DNA of 23,993 nt from CAYRKT01 sp964425005 (GTDB taxonomy: Bacteria; Synergistota; Synergistia; CAYRKT01), in NCBI GenBank assembly GCA_964425005.1, contig CAYRKT010000020.1:1-23993 (forward strand), written 5' to 3'. Shown piece after piece: positions 22,833 through 23,993 of this stretch. Positions within the stretch are counted from its first letter, which is position 1; each line of letters starts with the position of its first letter. The position numbers and the translations under genes were made by a program. A model generated the notes under the pieces. It had not been told where the DNA came from. It worked only from the letters and a program-made list of their open reading frames with translations, and ran no database searches.

Positions 22833-23387
22833 CTAGCCCAGCAGGACCATTCCCGTCCAGATCACCCTTTCCCTCGGAGGGAAGTGGAGCTGTACCCCCA
22901 CCTCCTTCAGGATGGACGTCACGTCGATCCCCATGCCCTCCATGGACGGTCTTGCCTCATAGGGGTGTCTGCAGGGTCCTCTCTCGAAGGATCCGACGCA
23001 CTCCTCGCACAACCTGCAGGATCCCCCTATTAGACCCATGGACAGCGCGAGCCCCAGGCTCAACGCCTTCCGCTCCAGCTGGTTCACGATGTGGTGAAGC
23101 TTCAGCGATCCTGCCTCTTCGCCCGACCTCTCGGAGTCGGCTTCGGTCTCCACGATGACTATCACCGCTCTCTCGTACCTGCGCAGAGCCCTCTCCACCT
23201 GGTCCAGTGGGGGCAAGTTCGGGGGGCACAGGAGATGTCTGCCGTAGTTGGGACAGAGGGGGACCAGGCATTTCAACCTGACCCGCTCGTCCACCACCAC
23301 CTGTGAGCCCCTCACGAGGAAGACCCGCGAGGCCCCCAGCCTAAGGGCCTCCGCCTTGAGCGCTTCGCATGCGGTCGACCTCGTCAA
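22833..23387 (-). CDS. DUF2284 Cys-rich predicted metal-binding protein
   Basis: A 184-residue protein of the DUF2284 family. The diagnostic Cys-rich segments are LVPLCPNYGRHLLCPPNLPP and GGSCRLCEECVGS followed by GPCRHPYEARPSMEGMGID, with at least eight Cys in all, fit for an iron-sulfur or zinc site. Function is unknown; members occur mainly in anaerobes. The frame is open as far as 23510, but that would run across the tmRNA gene. TTG 23387 (MTRSTACEALKAEALRLGAS) has GGAGGTGA 5 bases upstream and is preferred. It is transcribed away from ssrA. Confidence 0.82.
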   Translation of the reverse strand: MTRSTACEALKAEALRLGASRVFLVRGSQVVVDERVRLKCLVPLCPNYGRHLLCPPNLPPLDQVERALRRYERAVIVIVETEADSERSGEEAGSLKLHHIVNQLERKALSLGLALSMGLIGGSCRLCEECVGSFERGPCRHPYEARPSMEGMGIDVTSILKEVGVQLHFPPRERVIWTGMVLLG

Positions 23388-23423
23388 ACGCGTCACCTCC
23401 CGCGCGGGGGATCGTACCCATGC

Positions 23424-23438
23424 TTCGAGGTCCTCGAA
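23424..23438. repeat. 15-bp perfect palindrome in the DUF2284/ssrA divergent region
   Basis: TTCGAGG-T-CCTCGAA is a perfect inverted repeat with 7-base arms around one base. It lies over the -35 zone of the ssrA promoter and in the presumed 5' leader of the DUF2284 message. It might be an operator or an RNA hairpin; the sequence alone does not decide. Confidence 0.6.
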
Positions 23439-23450
23439 ACTCGTCTTGAG

Positions 23451-23459
23451 TGGTATAAT
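23451..23459 (+). promoter_or_regulatory. extended -10 promoter of ssrA
   Basis: TGGTATAAT is a perfect extended -10 element that ends 16 bases before the mature tmRNA 5' end, which leaves a short leader for RNase P to remove. No convincing -35 box is present. The same AT-rich stretch could serve divergent transcription. Confidence 0.65.
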
Positions 23460-23474
23460 ATATCTTGCCGCAGG

Positions 23475-23825
23475 GGGGGCGAAAGGTTTCGACGGCGGTT
23501 CAGAGGTCAAAGGAGCGAGCCGAGTTTGTCCGGTGGCTCGACAAAAACCGGTCGCACAATAAGTGCCAACGAGAGCTACGCTCTGGCCGCTTAAGTAGCG
23601 GTCACGCCCGCGGGGGGCTAGCCGTCGGTGCCCCGTAGGGCGTCATAGGAGACGGCTGGCTCCAGGGGTCGGCCCCTGCCTCTGGAGCGAGACCCAGGGG
23701 GCTGGCTCGGGGCGGATCCTGCCCATGGGAGTCGCACCGAGCGAGATCAAAACATGGGCTACGCTCGTAGGGGCCTTTGGCCGAAGGCTAGCCGGACGGG
23801 GGTTCGATTCCCCCCGCCTCCACCA
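23475..23825 (+). ncRNA. ssrA: transfer-messenger RNA (tmRNA)
   Basis: A complete one-piece tmRNA of 351 nt that rescues ribosomes stalled on broken mRNAs and tags the product for proteolysis. The 5' GGGGGCG (23475-23481) pairs with the 3' CGCCTCC (23815-23821, one G-U pair) to form the 7-bp tRNA-like acceptor stem, followed by A and an encoded CCA. GAAAGGTTTCGACGGC is the conserved 5' start, and GGGGGTTCGATTCCCCC is the T arm. The messenger part encodes ANESYALAA and a TAA stop. Several hairpins between 23595 and 23760 fit the pseudoknot region. SmpB, its partner, is not in the window. Confidence 0.97.
23565..23594 (+). other. tmRNA proteolysis-tag reading frame
   Basis: The frame GCC AAC GAG AGC TAC GCT CTG GCC GCT TAA inside ssrA gives ANESYALAA, preceded in use by the Ala charged on tmRNA (A-ANESYALAA). 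The terminal LAA is the ClpXP degradation signal. The encoded part is 9 residues, one less than in E. coli (ANDENYALAA). Confidence 0.9.
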
Positions 23826-23868
23826 TCTTTTGAGCGATCACCCCTCAGCTGTTCCGCTTGGGTTTTCA

Positions 23869-23898
23869 GCCCTATATTCAGCGATTCAGGGCCTTTCT
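23869..23898 (+). terminator. weak terminator-like hairpin after ssrA
   Basis: GCCCT (23869-23873) and AGGGC (23888-23892) form a 5-bp stem with a 14-base loop, followed by a T-rich CTTTCTT. It is 44 bases after the tmRNA end. The stem is short, so this is only a candidate. Confidence 0.3.
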
Positions 23899-23916
23899 TG
23901 CCCCTTTTCGCCGAGC

Positions 23917-23945
23917 TTGACACGGGGGGGAGGTGGGTATAGATT
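23917..23945 (+). promoter_or_regulatory. promoter with consensus -35 near the right edge
   Basis: TTGACA (23917-23922) matches the -35 consensus exactly. Candidate -10 boxes are TATAGA at 15-base spacing (23938-23943) and TAGATT at 17 (23940-23945). It would drive the gene that appears to start at 23966. Confidence 0.45.
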
Positions 23946-23965
23946 TAAACGCAAGGATCTGTTTT

Positions 23966-23993
23966 ATGTTAGCTAGGTTTGATGAACCCGTCG
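23966..23993 (+). CDS. possible 5' end of a further gene (cut by window edge)
   Basis: An ATG preceded by AAGGAT at 8-base spacing opens the frame MLARFDEPV, which runs off the window. Only nine codons are visible, so no family can be named. It follows a good promoter candidate. The 168 bases after ssrA are richer in A+T than the rest of the window. Confidence 0.4.

Noticed and set aside
23388..23510. longer DUF2284 protein starting at ATG 23510
   Set aside because: It would run across the mature tmRNA sequence and its promoter; TTG 23387 has a strong ribosome site.
23725..23976. 83-codon open frame across the 3' end of ssrA
   Set aside because: It crosses the tRNA-like domain of tmRNA and has no ribosome site or family resemblance.

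Overview
The window is high in G+C and almost wholly coding. Its codon use is distinctive: Arg is mostly AGG and Ile mostly ATA. It carries two-membrane lipopolysaccharide-transport genes (lptA-like, lptB), anaerobe-type molybdenum hydroxylase catabolism, an encapsulin/encapsulated-ferritin pair and many TTG/GTG starts. My best guess is a thermophilic or mesophilic anaerobe of the phylum Synergistota (Thermanaerovibrio/Acetomicrobium-like). This is an inference from style and gene content, not a database match.

Region A (1-13012, all +) is a molybdenum hydroxylase region. It begins with the 3' part of a nitrilase-family amidohydrolase, then a DUF1116 protein (family of AllG/YlbE, linked to oxamate/oxalurate carbamoyl transfer). 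Next come the three subunits of a xanthine-dehydrogenase-type enzyme (FAD, 2Fe-2S, molybdopterin), a hairpin, and an NCS2 uracil/xanthine permease with its own terminator. A second block follows, starting behind a TTGCAA-type palindrome: a MoeA-like molybdopterin-binding protein with a Cys-rich tail, a Fur-family regulator, an XdhC-type insertion factor, ModA-ModB-ModC molybdate uptake, and a MobA/MocA-like nucleotidyltransferase fused to an HD domain. Uptake of the nucleobase, oxidation, downstream ring-fragment chemistry, Mo uptake and cofactor finishing are thus side by side. A perfect 13-bp hairpin closes the region.

Region B (13067-14208, -) is a two-gene iron-storage nanocompartment: encapsulated ferritin with a C-terminal cargo peptide, then encapsulin. 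Divergent from it is a MASE3-GGDEF diguanylate cyclase (14304-15563, +).

Region C (15550-20529, -) is one tightly packed operon. In transcription order it holds a radical SAM protein of the putative DNA-repair family TIGR03916, its DUF4130 partner, purK, purE, an exported MsrB-MsrA fusion and a YdjM-type membrane protein. Several junctions are 4-bp ATGA overlaps. The operon appears to start with a leaderless message whose -10 box sits inside a palindrome, and the radical SAM protein ends in a sliding-clamp-like motif.

Region D (20626-22828, +) holds a class II aldolase, an LptA/OstA-like periplasmic protein and LptB. A DUF2284 Cys-rich protein (-) lies opposite. The window closes with a complete tmRNA gene (ssrA, 23475-23825) and the possible start of another gene. 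No gene-free stretch exceeds about 190 bases. I saw no CRISPR array, insertion sequence or tRNA gene apart from the tRNA-like part of tmRNA.
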